Assembly: GCA_022578965.1 (NCBI GenBank)
Contig: MU400514.1
Location: 248,001-312,000 of the forward strand
Direction of reading: 5' to 3'
Length of the DNA stretch: 64,000 bases
Source: Xylaria sp. FL1777
Lineage: Eukaryota; Ascomycota; Sordariomycetes; Xylariales; Xylariaceae
This document shows, in pieces, positions 35,909 to 48,508 of this stretch (positions within the stretch are counted from its first letter, which is position 1; every line of letters starts with the position of its first letter). Position numbers and translations under genes: made by a program. Under the pieces are notes generated by a model. It saw only the letters and a program-made list of their open reading frames with translations. It ran no database searches and was not told the origin of the DNA.

Positions 35909-37604
35909 TTCTGGAAACAGGGCGATCGGGCTCGTGGGCTCGCGGTCTCGAGAGATCAGGGGCTTAGCGGAAGAGGCTACGCGTGTCCAAGGGCCTCTGT
36001 GGAGCAGGAAGCCGACTTTGAGTTGAGTTGGGTTGAATATGGGCTGACCAAACTTAAATCGCGACGACTTGAGGCCGGAAGTTCTCGAAGGCCCTCTTTC
36101 GCAATTATGACGGGACGGGCGGCCAGATATTACAGTGGAGGGAAGACGCCTCAGTCGAGTCGGACAAGGGCGATCTGATTCAAGCTCTCGCACGAAAAGG
36201 GAAACGTGCAAACGATAGGAGAGGGTCGAATTGGGCTACCTAAACAAATAAAGCTACGACAAAAACCGGCGCTGGGAGCTGGAGCTAGGGACAGAGCAGC
36301 AGCAGCAGGCAATGCTAGGGTTGGTTTGGGGTGGATGTTGGTTTGAGTTGGTCTAGTGTAGGTAGGCAGTAGGTAGTAGGTAGATGAGGGATGCTATGTA
36401 GATAGGCGGATAGGTTAGATAGGTGATGGAAAGCCAGGTGGCTGGGTGGATTTAGGGGCGGCCAAGTCCAAGAGACAGCCCCAAGACAGTGCTCTGAAGA
36501 CCCGCGGGATAAAAAGGTTACAGGCGACCGGCCTTGTGTTAGTCGCAGGCTAGGTAGTCCCTTCTCTCTCTCTCTCTTGCTCGGTCAAGGTGCCGGGGTG
36601 CCGGGGTGTCAAGCTCAAGAATCAAGAGCGTCGTCCGATTGGATTTCGAAAATGCTTCTCAAGTTCCCGGAACCCAAGTCGGTCCTGCTCAGCGCGCGCT
36701 CTCTCCTCAAGTGCTGTTGCGGATAACGCTCATCAAGACAGGATAAGCTGGCGAGAGAGAGCAAGCGATTAGCGAAAGAGGTAGCTCCCAAGAAGAGGTA
36801 CAGGGCGCAGCGGAGGAGTGGGTCACTCGTGATGTGATAAATACCATGGTACTCCGTACCTTAGGTAAGGTTTAGGTGGGCAGGCGGGTACCGTAGGTAC
36901 TGTACGTAGTAGGTACTGTCGGTGCTATAAGGCATTGAGGGTAGCTGTAGGAGTGCTACGACCACCGGTAGTTAGCAGGTGGCTAGAGACCTATGCAGTA
37001 AGTACTTGGGGGTACCTTAGGTAGCCATCATCACCTCCTTACCTCCTCTCACTAGTCTAGTGGAGTCCCGCACGCTTCAGAGTTATTTTAAGCAATACAC
37101 TACTACACTAAGTACGTATTCGGCATTCGCAGCGCCCAGCCTAACGAGATTAGGCCGTAAATCCTACCTATGTGGAAGATGAAGCTGACTTTGAGCCATT
37201 ACCGTAGCAAAAGCCGTACATAGTGTATACTGCGTAAGTAGGTGCGTAGTATGTAGGTAGTTCAAGCCCTTTTGTCATAGGTGGATCTTTCGTGCATGAC
37301 TGTAAGGAGTTTGAATACACATGCATCACCGTATACACTGTGGAATTACAACTGGCGACTAGTAAAATGTAAAGTAGAGAAAGGACTTATAAAGGGAATC
37401 TAATATGTGCACTCTACTACACTCCATTACTACGTGGGTAATGCAGTGTAAAGTATCCAGTGGCGTACACATGGCCGCTCGCTTCAAAGCCAGCCAACCA
37501 GAGGTGGGGTATTAGCAGGGTTTGGGTTACCTAAGTACACAGGTACTGCTGCTCGGGCAATATCTCAGGGGCCTCTACGCAAACAACTACATATTGCAGT
37601 ACAG

Positions 37605-37637
37605 GGGGCCTTCGGGGCCTTCGGGGCCTTCGGGGCC
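37605..37637. repeat. 9-bp GGGGCCTTC tandem repeat
   Basis: Three perfect copies of GGGGCCTTC followed by GGGGCC. A TATAAAAAGG word starts three bases later. Confidence 0.95.
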
Positions 37638-37639
37638 AG

Positions 37640-37649
37640 TATAAAAAGG
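37640..37649 (+). promoter_or_regulatory. TATA-like element after a GC-rich repeat
   Basis: TATAAAAAGG directly follows the GGGGCCTTC repeat. It looks like a core promoter, but no open frame of note follows within 1 kb. It could serve a non-coding transcript or be chance. Confidence 0.25.
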
Positions 37650-40600
37650 CATCTCAAATACAGGTAGTGTAAGTACTTAAGTAGTGTATTCCCCGAGGTC
37701 TGGTCGGCCTTGTCTGGTCTTGTCTTAAGGTAATGTTTCAGTAAGGCACTATGACGAATGCCTGGAAGCCACCGAGCTCCATAATAGTGCAGATGTACAC
37801 CGTGCAGACTCTCCCTGTCGTGCGTCGCCGCTGCATAGGACTCAGCATGAAATACAACCTACACTAGGTTACTTCAGGTTAGTATATATCATCCCTGCGT
37901 GTTCCTTAAAGCCGACTTCATCATCCGCCGCCTAGACTCATCGATTCCGAGAAATACCTATCCTGTAACGTTTACTTAAGAGCACAATGTATGCCTCTAG
38001 CACTAACAGAGTGGATTACCGGTAGTCCTACCAAGCAAGAAGTGACTGGCTACTGCGTAGTTTGCGTTTTATCAGCCTTGCAGTATGAAGTAGTGAGGCT
38101 ATAGGGGGGGACATTGTATCGGCTTCTGTCATCTAATCTACTGCCGCCCGTAGAGTTGTGATATATACCTAGTCTATACTTGCCTAGACAGTAGGTGGTA
38201 CCTAGATACATATTCTACGCTTTCGTGTGCGTATTGCTGGCTTTGCGCAGCATCAGCATTCATTCAAACAGTGTATATCTATACATATGAGATTTTCTTT
38301 CATGCTGTTAATATCGAAGCACGAGTTAGGTGAGTATGCCGATTCTCAAAATGTACCTAAGCTAACTAACCCAGCTGTATGTGTGCCTCGCCTGTGCTAA
38401 AATAAGCTCACAATTTACATGTACGATGCTCATCTTCAAATGCTGACAAGAGCCTCAGAAGAACATTGCTTGCGTAACTTTTCAAGAGCCATACTAAATA
38501 ATACATAATATACGCGCTATCTAAACTACTATGTTAGAATAATCCGGAAAAATATGGGACGAGGCACAGCTTATAGGGGTCTTATGCACGAGTGAGGCTT
38601 TGATAAAGTTATTATCCTTGGTACACTAGTAGGTAGTTAAGCATCCTACACTAGATACTAGATGCGTTTTGATTGTTCACGTGCTAGACTGCTTACTCCA
38701 AGGACCTCACTTCGATAGCTTCACAGTATAGATTCAGCACAAGTCCAGCAGCTGCATTATATAGTATGGGCTGCCGCCCTTGGTTTCGAGACTCGTCTAC
38801 GGACTACGGCAGATACGACATATAGTAAATAGGTATGGATGGTATGGTAGTCTGTACGCTGTGATAGGGGGCAATAATTGACATTCACGCAGCCCCTGAA
38901 TCGTGCTTAGGCGAGGGGTTTTTGCCGTCGCGCAGTACGACTTGCTTGTATTATGGGGTTTCGAAAGGGCGGGATCTGAAAGGGAAAAAAATTCCCGGAA
39001 AATTCGGTGTAGCAGCCAACGTGGCCGAGAAAATTATGCAATAAGACCTACTGGCTGCATTAGTAGAGGCTTGTCGGGGAGAGGAGGAGATAGAGAGAGA
39101 GAGAGCCAGAAAGAACGCCTGATGATCAATCATGACCCCAAGTTGCACGCATGCTACCCAACGTCGTATCATCTCTACTCTAGCCAAAGCTGTGTCCACC
39201 CTCCGCCCCAGGAATTGGCACGATGCGGAGACCAAAGAGGAAGGCTGATCTTGGTCTGGTCCGTCAGCGCCGCATCAATTCACCCGAACCATGTGTTTCT
39301 GTCGAGCCGCCTCTTCTGGAACGTATTTGCTGTCATGGCCCAAAAGCTCTCCAGTGCCAACCCGACATCACACATTACACTCACGAAACAATACCAACCT
39401 ACATACTTATATACCGAAGCTAGAACGTATACTACAATATGCGTAGATGCTCGGTACTGCGTACACTAGACCGATCGGCTACGAACCCCACCGTAGCGGT
39501 TCCATAGTAACAAGGTTCATCGGTGTCAGATCCTAACCATATGCATTGTAGGTACCGTATATGCGAGTTGTAGTGTATACTACACGTGCACATACACCAC
39601 CACCGCGCATAGCCACGCTTCACAGATTCTGTACGTACGTACTGCGTAGGTATATGTAGTAGATAAACACCCCAGAAACAGAAACCCCGTACCAGAAATA
39701 GCTTTTGATACACCATGTGGCGCAAGCAATGTCCTTGGCCTATAAGGTTGTGATCACTACCTACGTAATATACCATATCTATACATTATTCACTACACTA
39801 CTACTACTACTGGTCCACTAACGGTAGATACTTCAAATCTGTATGCCTATCACGCAAGGTACAAAAGTACCCTCCCAGGGTCCCTGGTTACTGTATGTTT
39901 GCGTATTGTACTTAGATGTAGATGTATCGAACAGGGTTGTGGAGGAGCAGTGTACATACTGCTGCTTGTGGACACAGCAGAACACTACACTACTCAGTAC
40001 ACCCGCCACCCAGCATAACCGTACATCTGTGCACACACAAGGACATGGTGGCCTGCCGCTAGATAGATCTCGAGCAGAAAAACGTGGCCGATCATATTGC
40101 GTGATTTTATTGGCACCTCGTGGTGAGGACTCAATCAAGATCCGATTACATGATGGAGAACTGCAGTGCAGTGGGTGCGGTGGGTGCACTACACTATTCA
40201 TGTCAGCTTACATGCTCGCTCCACCGTCCATACTACGTACAAGAGAAGAGTATACGTAAGGCCGGGAGATAAAATGTGTGAGGCCAGGCCTGCTGCTGCT
40301 CTAGTGTAATGTAGGTTATTGCAGCCGCCAACAAGATCGCCACCGCCTCGATGATCACACACAGGAGATGGAATCAGCAGCAGAAGCAGGAGCAGGAGGA
40401 GGAGGGAGAACCCAGACAGAAAGAAACGAATAGCGGCCACGGCCCGGGGAAAAAATAAGGCCAAATTCAACAGGCCACCCACATGGCTTGCAGAACCGTG
40501 GTCAGAGCCACGCTGACAGGCTTTCTTTGCATGTGGCATACTACTTACTTACTCATCTGTACAGCAGGGTAGCATGAGCCTATCACCAGCAGGCTGTCAC

Positions 40601-40812
40601 ACAAATGATTTGAGTCTCGGCAGATTGGGCTTGGAACCACGCAAGCCTGTGTTGCCTTCTTCTTCCAGTCTTTTCCGCTCTCTCATCCTCATTCTATAGG
40701 TAATATGCCGCCATACCTAGGTATACTCATAACGTACCCTAGTTACATAGTACGCGCAGGACTCCGATACATCCGCTAGCCGCCAACGTCTTGAAACAAA
40801 AACCGAACCACG

Positions 40813-40876
40813 TTTTTTTTTTTTTTTTTTTTTTTTTTGAATAAGGTTCTCAGGTTCTCAGGTTCTCAGGTTCTCT
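40813..40876. repeat. T26 tract followed by an 8-bp tandem repeat
   Basis: A run of 26 T (40813-40838) is followed within six bases by four copies of GGTTCTCA (the last ends in T) at 40845-40876 and then CTCTGTCTGTCT. On the minus strand this reads as a short repeat followed by a poly(A) tract. Confidence 0.9.
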
Positions 40877-43328
40877 CTGTCTGTCTCATTCCCAGCACGC
40901 CAGGAAGGAAGAATAAACGTTGAAACTGTGTGACGTTGACTGTACCTGGCGACAAGGAATAATTCCAGGGATGGATGGATGGAATGGATGGCCTTCACGG
41001 CCGTATCCTCCGCGGTTTGTGCTGTCCGGCACCTTACGCCCTGTGGTCCTACATAACCACGCGAAACTGGCGGTAAGTACGATTATAGCAGTGACTATTA
41101 TTATTGCTAGCGTACGGGTACAGTAGTCTATGTATATCATTCAGCCCGCGGTTTTCTGACGCCAGGGAATCCTTCCCTTTTGCATGCCGGAGCTCGAATA
41201 CTGGTCCAAGAGCTTAGCGGATCTGCAAGATGGTTGACGGCCAGCCAATAACCGTTCAAGTTCCAGGCAATACCCGGGCCATGACCCCCCGTCCCGAACC
41301 CTCCCTCCCAATGCATACCATAATACTGCGTACATTACGCAGTAGATAGATAGATAGACAAAAGACAAACTACGCCACGAGAGAGCTGCGCCCATCCATG
41401 AGAACGAAATCAGCGGAAAGGAATGGTGATGGGAATGGCTAGCGCCTTCACCCATTGCGTATGCGTATACCTACTGCGTATGTAATACTTACTACCTACG
41501 CATACTTACACTACCTGGTCTACCTAGACAAGGAAGACAACCCAACAGGCAAATCTACAGCCGTCTCCCGCCTCGGTTACGTCTCCCATCTCAGTCGTCC
41601 ATGACCAATGGATACAACCGTACCATCAGCAGTCATCGTGTAACCACTACACTATGTAAATAAGCAGCACCCAAGCCAGGGAGAACCCTCTCGAATCAGC
41701 TTTGAATCCTCACTCCTCACTCCTCCACCACCACGTTTTTTATGTAGACCTTCTATTTTTTTGGTCTTTTGGCTTACTTCTTTATATGTACTTACAGCAC
41801 ACTCCTCCTCAGTCCCATTCTTGATACAACGTTCAATTTATACAATAAGATGAAGGAATTATATAGTAAGTACTAGCGTACGGTAGGTAATATATGTAAG
41901 ATCAGGCTGCCTACCCCACCCCCCTTTTCCCCCTCGCACACCTCCCCCTCTAATAATAAGTACATGTAAGGTAGCAGGCGATAATTATACAACTGTGCAT
42001 ATGGATGGAGTCTTGCGTACTACTACATAGGTACGCAGTACGAACGCGCATAAACAACGGTCCCGTAATACCTCCCTACATAGCAATGCACCTATCAGCA
42101 CGTTGACATCTATCTATACATCTAATCTACAGTATCTACGCCTACACATTCCCACGTGCGGCTCTCTTAGTCAGTCACCCGGGAACCCAGGGCCGGGACA
42201 ATAAATCGATGGAGGCTTCTTACCTACTTACTGTAAGGTAGGGCCGTAGCACACCTATTTTTTTTTTCTCTCTGTCTCTCCCCTTCCCTCTCCCGTGCAA
42301 CATCAATATTGTTACACAAAGTAAAAATCGCTACTCAAGGGTACTTTTGCCAATTTCTTAATTCTATACTAATATTGTGACCATTCCCGACAGGGAGATA
42401 TCCGTGTCTGCGGGCCACAATACAAACGGCCTCGGCCTACACTATACTACATATGTACTGATACGCTAACAGTTGGTACTTTTATGTTTCAGACCCCAAG
42501 GCGGCCGGGCCAAATTTCTCAGGGTTCAGTTAGTCTTATATAGCGTATTTAAAAGAAAATGGGGTAATTAGAGGTATACTAGATGCAAACGAGCAGCCTC
42601 AAACATCGGGTCCACGGACTGCTACCGTACTCCGAGAAATGAAAATCGGCCTTGCTTTCGGCTCAACGTTTTCAGCTCGATGGAGAGAATACGACTTAAG
42701 GCACAGTTGCAACAGCAATATCTATGTATAGGTAGGTGTAATACTTGGGTAGCACACCTTGTAAGTCCCACTCTCTCTCTATCAGGTTGGCCTATGAAAC
42801 GCTGCTACGGTACCTATACTCAGTAGGTATACAAGAATCGAACAATTATATCCTGGGCGACGTAGTGCTTTCATATATGTACATCCTCCATTTTTATTTA
42901 ACCCCGGCATTTCATGATACATTGCTCGAATAGATGTCTACTTTGTTTCCAGGAGTTTCGGTCTTCCATGATGTTCATTCCATGATGTTTGATGGTGCCC
43001 AACAAGGAAGGCCGGCTGCAAGGAGTCAAAGCCGGCCAGTTGGAATCTCCTATTTCCTACCTAGGAAGTGAAACCCGTGGGAAGCCAAGAAAGTCCAAGA
43101 AAGTCTGTCCGCACAAGCCGCACCAGTCCAGCGTCTGTTATCGACCACGTGATCGTTCGCACGAACATGCTTTCTGCTGCACCGGGAAATCGAGGTTCAA
43201 GGGTCTCTTCAATTGAACGTTGGCTAATAATGCTTTATCCCGCTATTTTGTACTTCTTCATATTTATACATTCCGAAGATATGCCCACGCACATTATGCG
43301 GAATTATCGCCGTTCCGCACATTCTATT

Positions 43329-46300
43329 TTACCTTCCAACGTTCTTGGATAACTTTTTCTCTTCAATCTGTTCTAGGTCCTTTTTCTTGTGGAAATGAGG
43401 TGCCACCTCATTCAACCACTGCGGACGGATGGGCATGCAACTTCGCATGTACTCCTTATTTGTCAACACCAGTTCATAGTAAATGACCGTCTTCTCGGGT
43501 GGGTCTGACTTCATGAGGACAGAGCTAGGGTGAATATAGACGGTGGTGTTATTCTTGAGTGTCCGATAACTGTCGCCGCCGCGCTGCAGCCGAGCAGCGT
43601 TGGGAAAGAAGCCGGCTGTTAAGGCCTTTTGGATAGGCTCCAGGTTGGAGGCGCCACAAGACGAAGGAGCTACCTCGACGCGCTCACACAATTTGGCGAG
43701 CTGATCTCGAACGTCACGCGCACGGGTAAGAGAACGTTGCTGCAAGAAATTCTCTCGTGCCCAGACTGGTGAAAAATCGCTGTCGACCCATTGATTCCAG
43801 ATATTCAAGAGAGTTAAATGGTCGCCTCCATCCTTGACCGTGAACCGATTTCGCGCACTGTCGGCATGGATCTTCTTATCTTTTGGTCGGAAGAAGAGCG
43901 CTGAAGCTTCACTAAGCGTGGCGACGATGGATAGAACTTCATCGACACACTTAAATTTGTCGGCGGCCAGAACAGCCTTAGCGAGCATAGGGTCGGTGGG
44001 GAACTCGGCCATCTGGCGGCCAACTTTGGTAAGCTCACCCTTATGGTTTAGAGCCTGAAGTGCAAATAGCTGGTTCAAAGCTCCTATTAGAGATTCGGTA
44101 GGAGGCGGATCCATGAATTCGAATTCCAAAAGTTGGTTGATACCAAGAGATTTCAACTGGAGAACAACACCGTTGAGATTTGTCCGCTGGATCTCAGGTG
44201 TCGTCGACTCGTCCATTTCGTTCATATATGCATACCTAGTATAAAGTCGGAAGCATTTTCCAGGGCCCACACGTCCCGCACGACCACTGCGCTGATTTGC
44301 AGAAGCCCGCGAGCAAGGAACAACCACAAGGTTCGACATACCTGTCGCTGGGTTATAAACGTTCTCCTTGACATAGCCAGGGTCGATGACATAGGTAATA
44401 CCATCAATCGTCAAACTTGTTTCCGCAATGTTCGTAGCGAGCACGACTTTGCGAGCGCCTTCAGGTGTCGGCTCAAAAATCTTGGACTGCAAATCTGAAG
44501 GAAGATTGGCGTAAATAGGACAAATGATGAGCTCCTTCACGCGGTTTCCAAGTTTTCTTGCAGTGTCAGTTAGTTGCTGTTCAGCAGCTTCAATCTCATC
44601 CTGGCCAGTCAGGAATACTAAGATATCTCCTCTCCCTTGGGTTGTGTGGATTTGAAAGATGGTTGTGATCGCCGCTGTTAAATAATTTGCCTCGGGTGCT
44701 GGTGTGTAGTAAATATCAACTGGATATCGCCGGCCTGGAATATTGAAAATCGGTGCATCATCAAAGTACTTCGCAAACTTCTCAGCATTCATGGTAGCTG
44801 AAGAAATGAGAAGCTTCAGGTCTGGTCGCTCCCTAGCTAGATCTTTCACCAAAGCTAGTAGGATATCGGTATGGACCGTCCGTTCGTGGGCTTCATCAAT
44901 CATAAGGGCTGAGTACCCGGCAAGATCGGGTTCCGTCATGAACTCTCGTAGCAGCATACCGTCTGTCATGTACTTGAGTATGGTCTTGTCGCTAGTGTTG
45001 TCCTCAAATCGTATCGAATAGCCCACTTCATTTCCAACCTTGACCCCCATCTCTTCAGCTACACGCGCTGCTACACTCATGGCAGCAACTCGCCTAGGCT
45101 GTGTGCAACCGACTTTGAGACCGCCCTTTGTATACCCTGCTTCGTGCAGATATTGAGGTAGCTGTGTAGTTTTGCCGCTACCAGTCTCACCGACGAGAAC
45201 CAAGATTTGGTATTGCTCGATAGCCGCGATAAACTCGTCCCGATACTTGTATATAGGGAGGCTCTTACGCGTCTCCTGTATCGACAGGGCCTTCTTTTCT
45301 GCAGCCTCAATCTGCGCCTCAAGAAATCTTTGTTCTTGAGTCAGTTGCTTGCCTTCGCCAGCCAATGTTGATCCCAAGTTCCATTGTATGTACTGCTCCG
45401 GATCGAGGACTGGGGCATAATCACCCTCATACTCGCGCTCAGCTCTATTGATTTGGGATTTTGCCTTTTGTGTTTGTTCTCGCTCCCATTCGTCATGTTC
45501 TGTAACGAACTTCTCCTGTCCATATTCATCTCTTTCGACATAGCGCTTGTATAAGGCCTCCTCCTTTCTTTTCTTATCAATTTTCCCCTTCTCTGTGATA
45601 TAATCCTCAGGCATGTAGTAGCCATCTCGGTGGTCATCGATTCGCAGGCGTTCTTCAGCAAGCCGCAGGATTTCTCTGTTCTTTGCGAATTCAGCTTTCT
45701 CCTTTTCTGATAAGCGGACGCCGCTTCGCAGTTCAGCTGTTTCTTCAGCCACCTGCTTCCGCAACAACGCCAGTCGTTCGGTTTCTCGCTTTTTCAGGTA
45801 GTCTTGTCGAGAGCGCTCTCGCAGGTCGGGCATCGCCGCCCGGTTGGCAGCTATTTCATCAGCGAGACGTTGACGCTCTCTTTCAGCCCTACCCTCAGTC
45901 TTCTTGGATTTGCCCTGGTCGCGTTCTTTCAGCCGTCGCGAAAATGCTTCTCTTTCAGCCCTATCCTTAGCTGTGTCGGAATCTGCGCCATCTTCATCTT
46001 CCACTCCGTCGTCGTGACTCAGCTTCACCCGTTTCGGGGCAGACTCCTGGAACTCCGGCTCGTCTGCACGTTCATCTCCGGAGGGGGTGGGCTCTGGTTC
46101 CTCGTCACCCCAGCGGTCGTTATAGTTGCCCTCGTCATGCTTCCGTATCGACTTGGACTTCTTCTTGTGGGTGTCTCCGCGCGGCGAGCGGTTACGGCTC
46201 TGACTCCGACTCCGGCTAGGGCTTCGGTGGCGACGGCGGCGGTCGCGGTCACGGTCGCGCTCGTCACGTCGGCGAGATTTGGATTTCTTTTCGACTTTCT

Positions 46301-46352
46301 GCGGACCAACTTCCTCTTCGTCCATAGGGACGAAGGCATATCGCTTGCTCAT
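43329..46352 (-). CDS. DEAH-box spliceosomal RNA helicase (Prp2/Cdc28/DHX16 type)
   Basis: One intronless frame encodes 1007 residues from the ATG at 46352. The first 290 residues are charged, with an RS-like stretch ([20 protein letters not shown]) and long coiled-coil-like segments. The [19 protein letters not shown] region precedes the core. Helicase motifs are complete: GETGSGKT (about residue 386), [12 protein letters not shown] (about 484), [27 protein letters not shown] and QRSGRAGR (about 683). The winged-helix, ratchet (HA2) and OB-fold regions follow, ending KKLSKNVGR. The family activates the spliceosome before the first catalytic step, with G-patch partner Spp2/GPKOW. The [15 protein letters not shown] and [19 protein letters not shown] segments are typical of the Cdc28/DHX16 branch rather than Prp16, Prp22 or Prp43. 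It is divergently arranged with the DnaJ gene. Confidence 0.95.
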   Translation of the reverse strand: MSKRYAFVPMDEEEVGPQKVEKKSKSRRRDERDRDRDRRRRHRSPSRSRSQSRNRSPRGDTHKKKSKSIRKHDEGNYNDRWGDEEPEPTPSGDERADEPEFQESAPKRVKLSHDDGVEDEDGADSDTAKDRAEREAFSRRLKERDQGKSKKTEGRAERERQRLADEIAANRAAMPDLRERSRQDYLKKRETERLALLRKQVAEETAELRSGVRLSEKEKAEFAKNREILRLAEERLRIDDHRDGYYMPEDYITEKGKIDKKRKEEALYKRYVERDEYGQEKFVTEHDEWEREQTQKAKSQINRAEREYEGDYAPVLDPEQYIQWNLGSTLAGEGKQLTQEQRFLEAQIEAAEKKALSIQETRKSLPIYKYRDEFIAAIEQYQILVLVGETGSGKTTQLPQYLHEAGYTKGGLKVGCTQPRRVAAMSVAARVAEEMGVKVGNEVGYSIRFEDNTSDKTILKYMTDGMLLREFMTEPDLAGYSALMIDEAHERTVHTDILLALVKDLARERPDLKLLISSATMNAEKFAKYFDDAPIFNIPGRRYPVDIYYTPAPEANYLTAAITTIFQIHTTQGRGDILVFLTGQDEIEAAEQQLTDTARKLGNRVKELIICPIYANLPSDLQSKIFEPTPEGARKVVLATNIAETSLTIDGITYVIDPGYVKENVYNPATGMSNLVVVPCSRASANQRSGRAGRVGPGKCFRLYTRYAYMNEMDESTTPEIQRTNLNGVVLQLKSLGINQLLEFEFMDPPPTESLIGALNQLFALQALNHKGELTKVGRQMAEFPTDPMLAKAVLAADKFKCVDEVLSIVATLSEASALFFRPKDKKIHADSARNRFTVKDGGDHLTLLNIWNQWVDSDFSPVWARENFLQQRSLTRARDVRDQLAKLCERVEVAPSSCGASNLEPIQKALTAGFFPNAARLQRGGDSYRTLKNNTTVYIHPSSVLMKSDPPEKTVIYYELVLTNKEYMRSCMPIRPQWLNEVAPHFHKKKDLEQIEEKKLSKNVGR

Positions 46353-47121
46353 CACTGAGATCTTGCAGATAGCAGAAGGAAGAACAGAAGGAAAAGAGCG
46401 AGTGTTAACTCAGAAGCTGCAAACCTAATTTACAGAGGCGCCGAGTCCGTTGTATATCTGAATGTAGACGCAAAGTAGATGGCTCATTCCCGGCCAGCTG
46501 AGCAATCTGGCGCAAGAACATCCATGCCAGTCTAACTCGGACACCACTTTGTGTAGTTATTCGGCGTCGTTCCTTGACAGATAGGTATCTAGATGGCCAG
46601 GATAGATTTCTAGGCAGAATCTAGCTTTGGATAGCCAGACGTGACAGCGCAGTCATTTAGTGTACGTACATATAGACATGCCCACTTTAGTAGATTTCAG
46701 AGCGCTAGAGCCAATCAAACCCCGAGAAGCTGCCAAGATGAAGCATGTCCCTCTTAGCGCCGAATTTCTTATCTTATCTCATCCCTCATCCCATTTCCGG
46801 AGCTCAGGACTCAGGTACAGCAGGCATTGTACATTTTAACACGTTGACATGGTGGTGTACTTGTTCAGTCAATAAAGAGGTGTTCAAGTCGACTTACAGA
46901 CGATAAGGGTAGCAACAAATCCCATTGGATTCAACTGTGCAATTAACACCACGCTGTTCATATACCTACTTCCAACTTGCATAGTGTATCTGCATTTCTT
47001 CATTTAGACACAGTTCCAGCCGTCTCGTCCTTCAACCAAAGTTAGTCCTAGTGCTAGCCATCACTGACTGCTACGCCTCGACTTCCAAGGATTAGGCCCG
47101 TGGTGTTGCTAGTTAAACACT
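46353..47121. promoter_or_regulatory. Shared divergent promoter region
   Basis: This 769-base spacer separates the 5' ends of the DEAH helicase gene (minus) and the ER DnaJ gene (plus). It must hold both core promoters. No specific operator could be assigned with confidence. Confidence 0.55.
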
Positions 47122-48508
47122 ATGCTCCTTCAAGGGGCAGCTGTTCTGCTGCTCTGTCTATTTGCACAAATTATAATATGTGCCGAAGACTTTTATAAGG
47201 TACTATGCATAGCTGTCCACTTCTGCATCACTGCTCTCTGGAAGGTAGTCGCATTAACCGCTGTCTCGAGCAGGTCCTAGGCATAGATCGCCATGCAAAT
47301 GACAAGCAGATTAAGTCAGCGTATCGACAACTCAGCAAGAAATTCCATCCAGATAAGAACCCGTACGTTCTCACATCATGTTTCTCGCGTCCTGAGTCTT
47401 CATTTCCTCTTTCCTAACATTTCCTCGCAGTGGCGACGACACGGCGCAAGGCAAGTTCGTCGAGGTTGCCGAAGCTTACGAAGCCCTCATCGATCCCGAG
47501 TCGCGGAAGATTTACGACCAATATGGACATGAGGGGTTAAAACAGCGCCAACAGGGGGGAGGCGGCCACCACGACCCCTTCGACCTCTTCAGTCGCTTCT
47601 TCGGTGGAGGTGGCCATTACCAGCGTGGACAGCCCCGCGGCCACAATATTGAGATCAAGATTGGACTTGCTCTTCGAGACTTCTATAACGGTCGCGAGAC
47701 TGAATTCCAGTGGGAAAAGCAACAGATATGCGAGGAGTGTGACGGCAGCGGCGCTGCTGATGGTATCGTCGACACATGTCCCCATTGTAGTGGCCGCGGT
47801 GTGCGTATCGTGAAGCACCAGCTAGCACCGGGCATGTTCCAGCAGGTCCAGACACAATGCGACGCCTGCGGTGGGCGGGGCAAGACGATCAAGCACAAAT
47901 GCCCAGTCTGCCAAGGCAACCGAGTCGTTCGCAAGCCCACCACAGTCACGCTGAACATCGGACGCGGGGCGGCCAGGGACAGCAAGATCGTGTATGAGAA
48001 CGAGGCGGACGCGAGTCCGGATTACGTTGCCGGCGATCTCATAGTGACTCTTGCCGAAAAAGAACCCGATATGGAGTCGGAAAACCCAGATCATGTCGAT
48101 GGTACGTTCTTCCGACGGAAGGGCGACGATCTCTTCTGGACAGAAGTCATCTCACTGCGCGAGGCTTGGATGGGTGACTGGACTCGAAATATCACACACT
48201 TAGACGGCCACGTCGTTAGACTCGGACGGAAACGCGGCGAGGTAATACAGCCGGGCCATATTGAGACTGTTCAGGGCGAGGGTATGCCCATTTGGAGCGA
48301 AGACGGCGATTCGGTCTATCACGAGTATCAGTTTGGCAAATTATACGTCCAATATGTCGTGATTCTTCCCGACCAGATGGAATCGGGCATGGAGAAGGAA
48401 TTCTGGTCCGTGTGGCAAAAATGGAGAGGAAAAATCGGTGTGGACCTGCATAAAGATAGTGAACGACCAGATGAGCCTATAGTAACCTCCAAGCATGATG
48501 AGTTATGA
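47122..48508 (+). CDS. ER-lumenal DnaJ/Hsp40 chaperone (Scj1-like)
   Basis: Three exons (47122-47199, 47274-47362, 47431-48508) with introns of 74 and 68 nt give 414 residues. A hydrophobic signal peptide ([20 protein letters not shown]) is followed by the J domain ([31 protein letters not shown] with HPD). A Gly-rich segment with Phe (about residues 90-115) precedes a type I zinc-binding region with four CxxCxG-type repeats: [32 protein letters not shown]. The C-terminal substrate-binding domain ends in KHDEL, an ER retrieval signal. It should stimulate the lumenal Hsp70 (BiP/Kar2) in folding and degradation. The last CxxC repeat has NR in place of the second Gly. Intron 1 falls exactly after the signal peptide and the first J residues. 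Confidence 0.95.

Larger units (their letters stand above)
35909..43328. other. 7.4-kb gene desert
   Basis: No supported protein gene or RNA gene over 7.4 kb. The right-hand 3' flank belongs to the DEAH helicase and the left side is the promoter and leader of the G-alpha gene (CT repeat at about 36560-36580). Open frames such as 38903-39469 (plus) and 39843-40259 (plus) show no motif. Recurring short words (TAGGTA/TACCTA, ACTGCGTA) and small tandem repeats dominate. Separate entries give the clearest of them. Confidence 0.5.

Noticed and set aside
38903..39469. 188-codon plus-strand frame in the gene desert
   Set aside because: Includes a GAGA low-complexity stretch and no family motif; no clear promoter or intron structure.
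40361..40410. CAG/GAG trinucleotide-rich stretch that could code for a Gln/Glu run
   Set aside because: No surrounding open frame with protein-like sequence; treated as simple repeat.
42825..42860. T-arm-like GTTCGATTC on the minus strand
   Set aside because: No matching D arm, anticodon arm or acceptor stem could be folded around it, so no tRNA is called. No tRNA was found by eye anywhere in the window.
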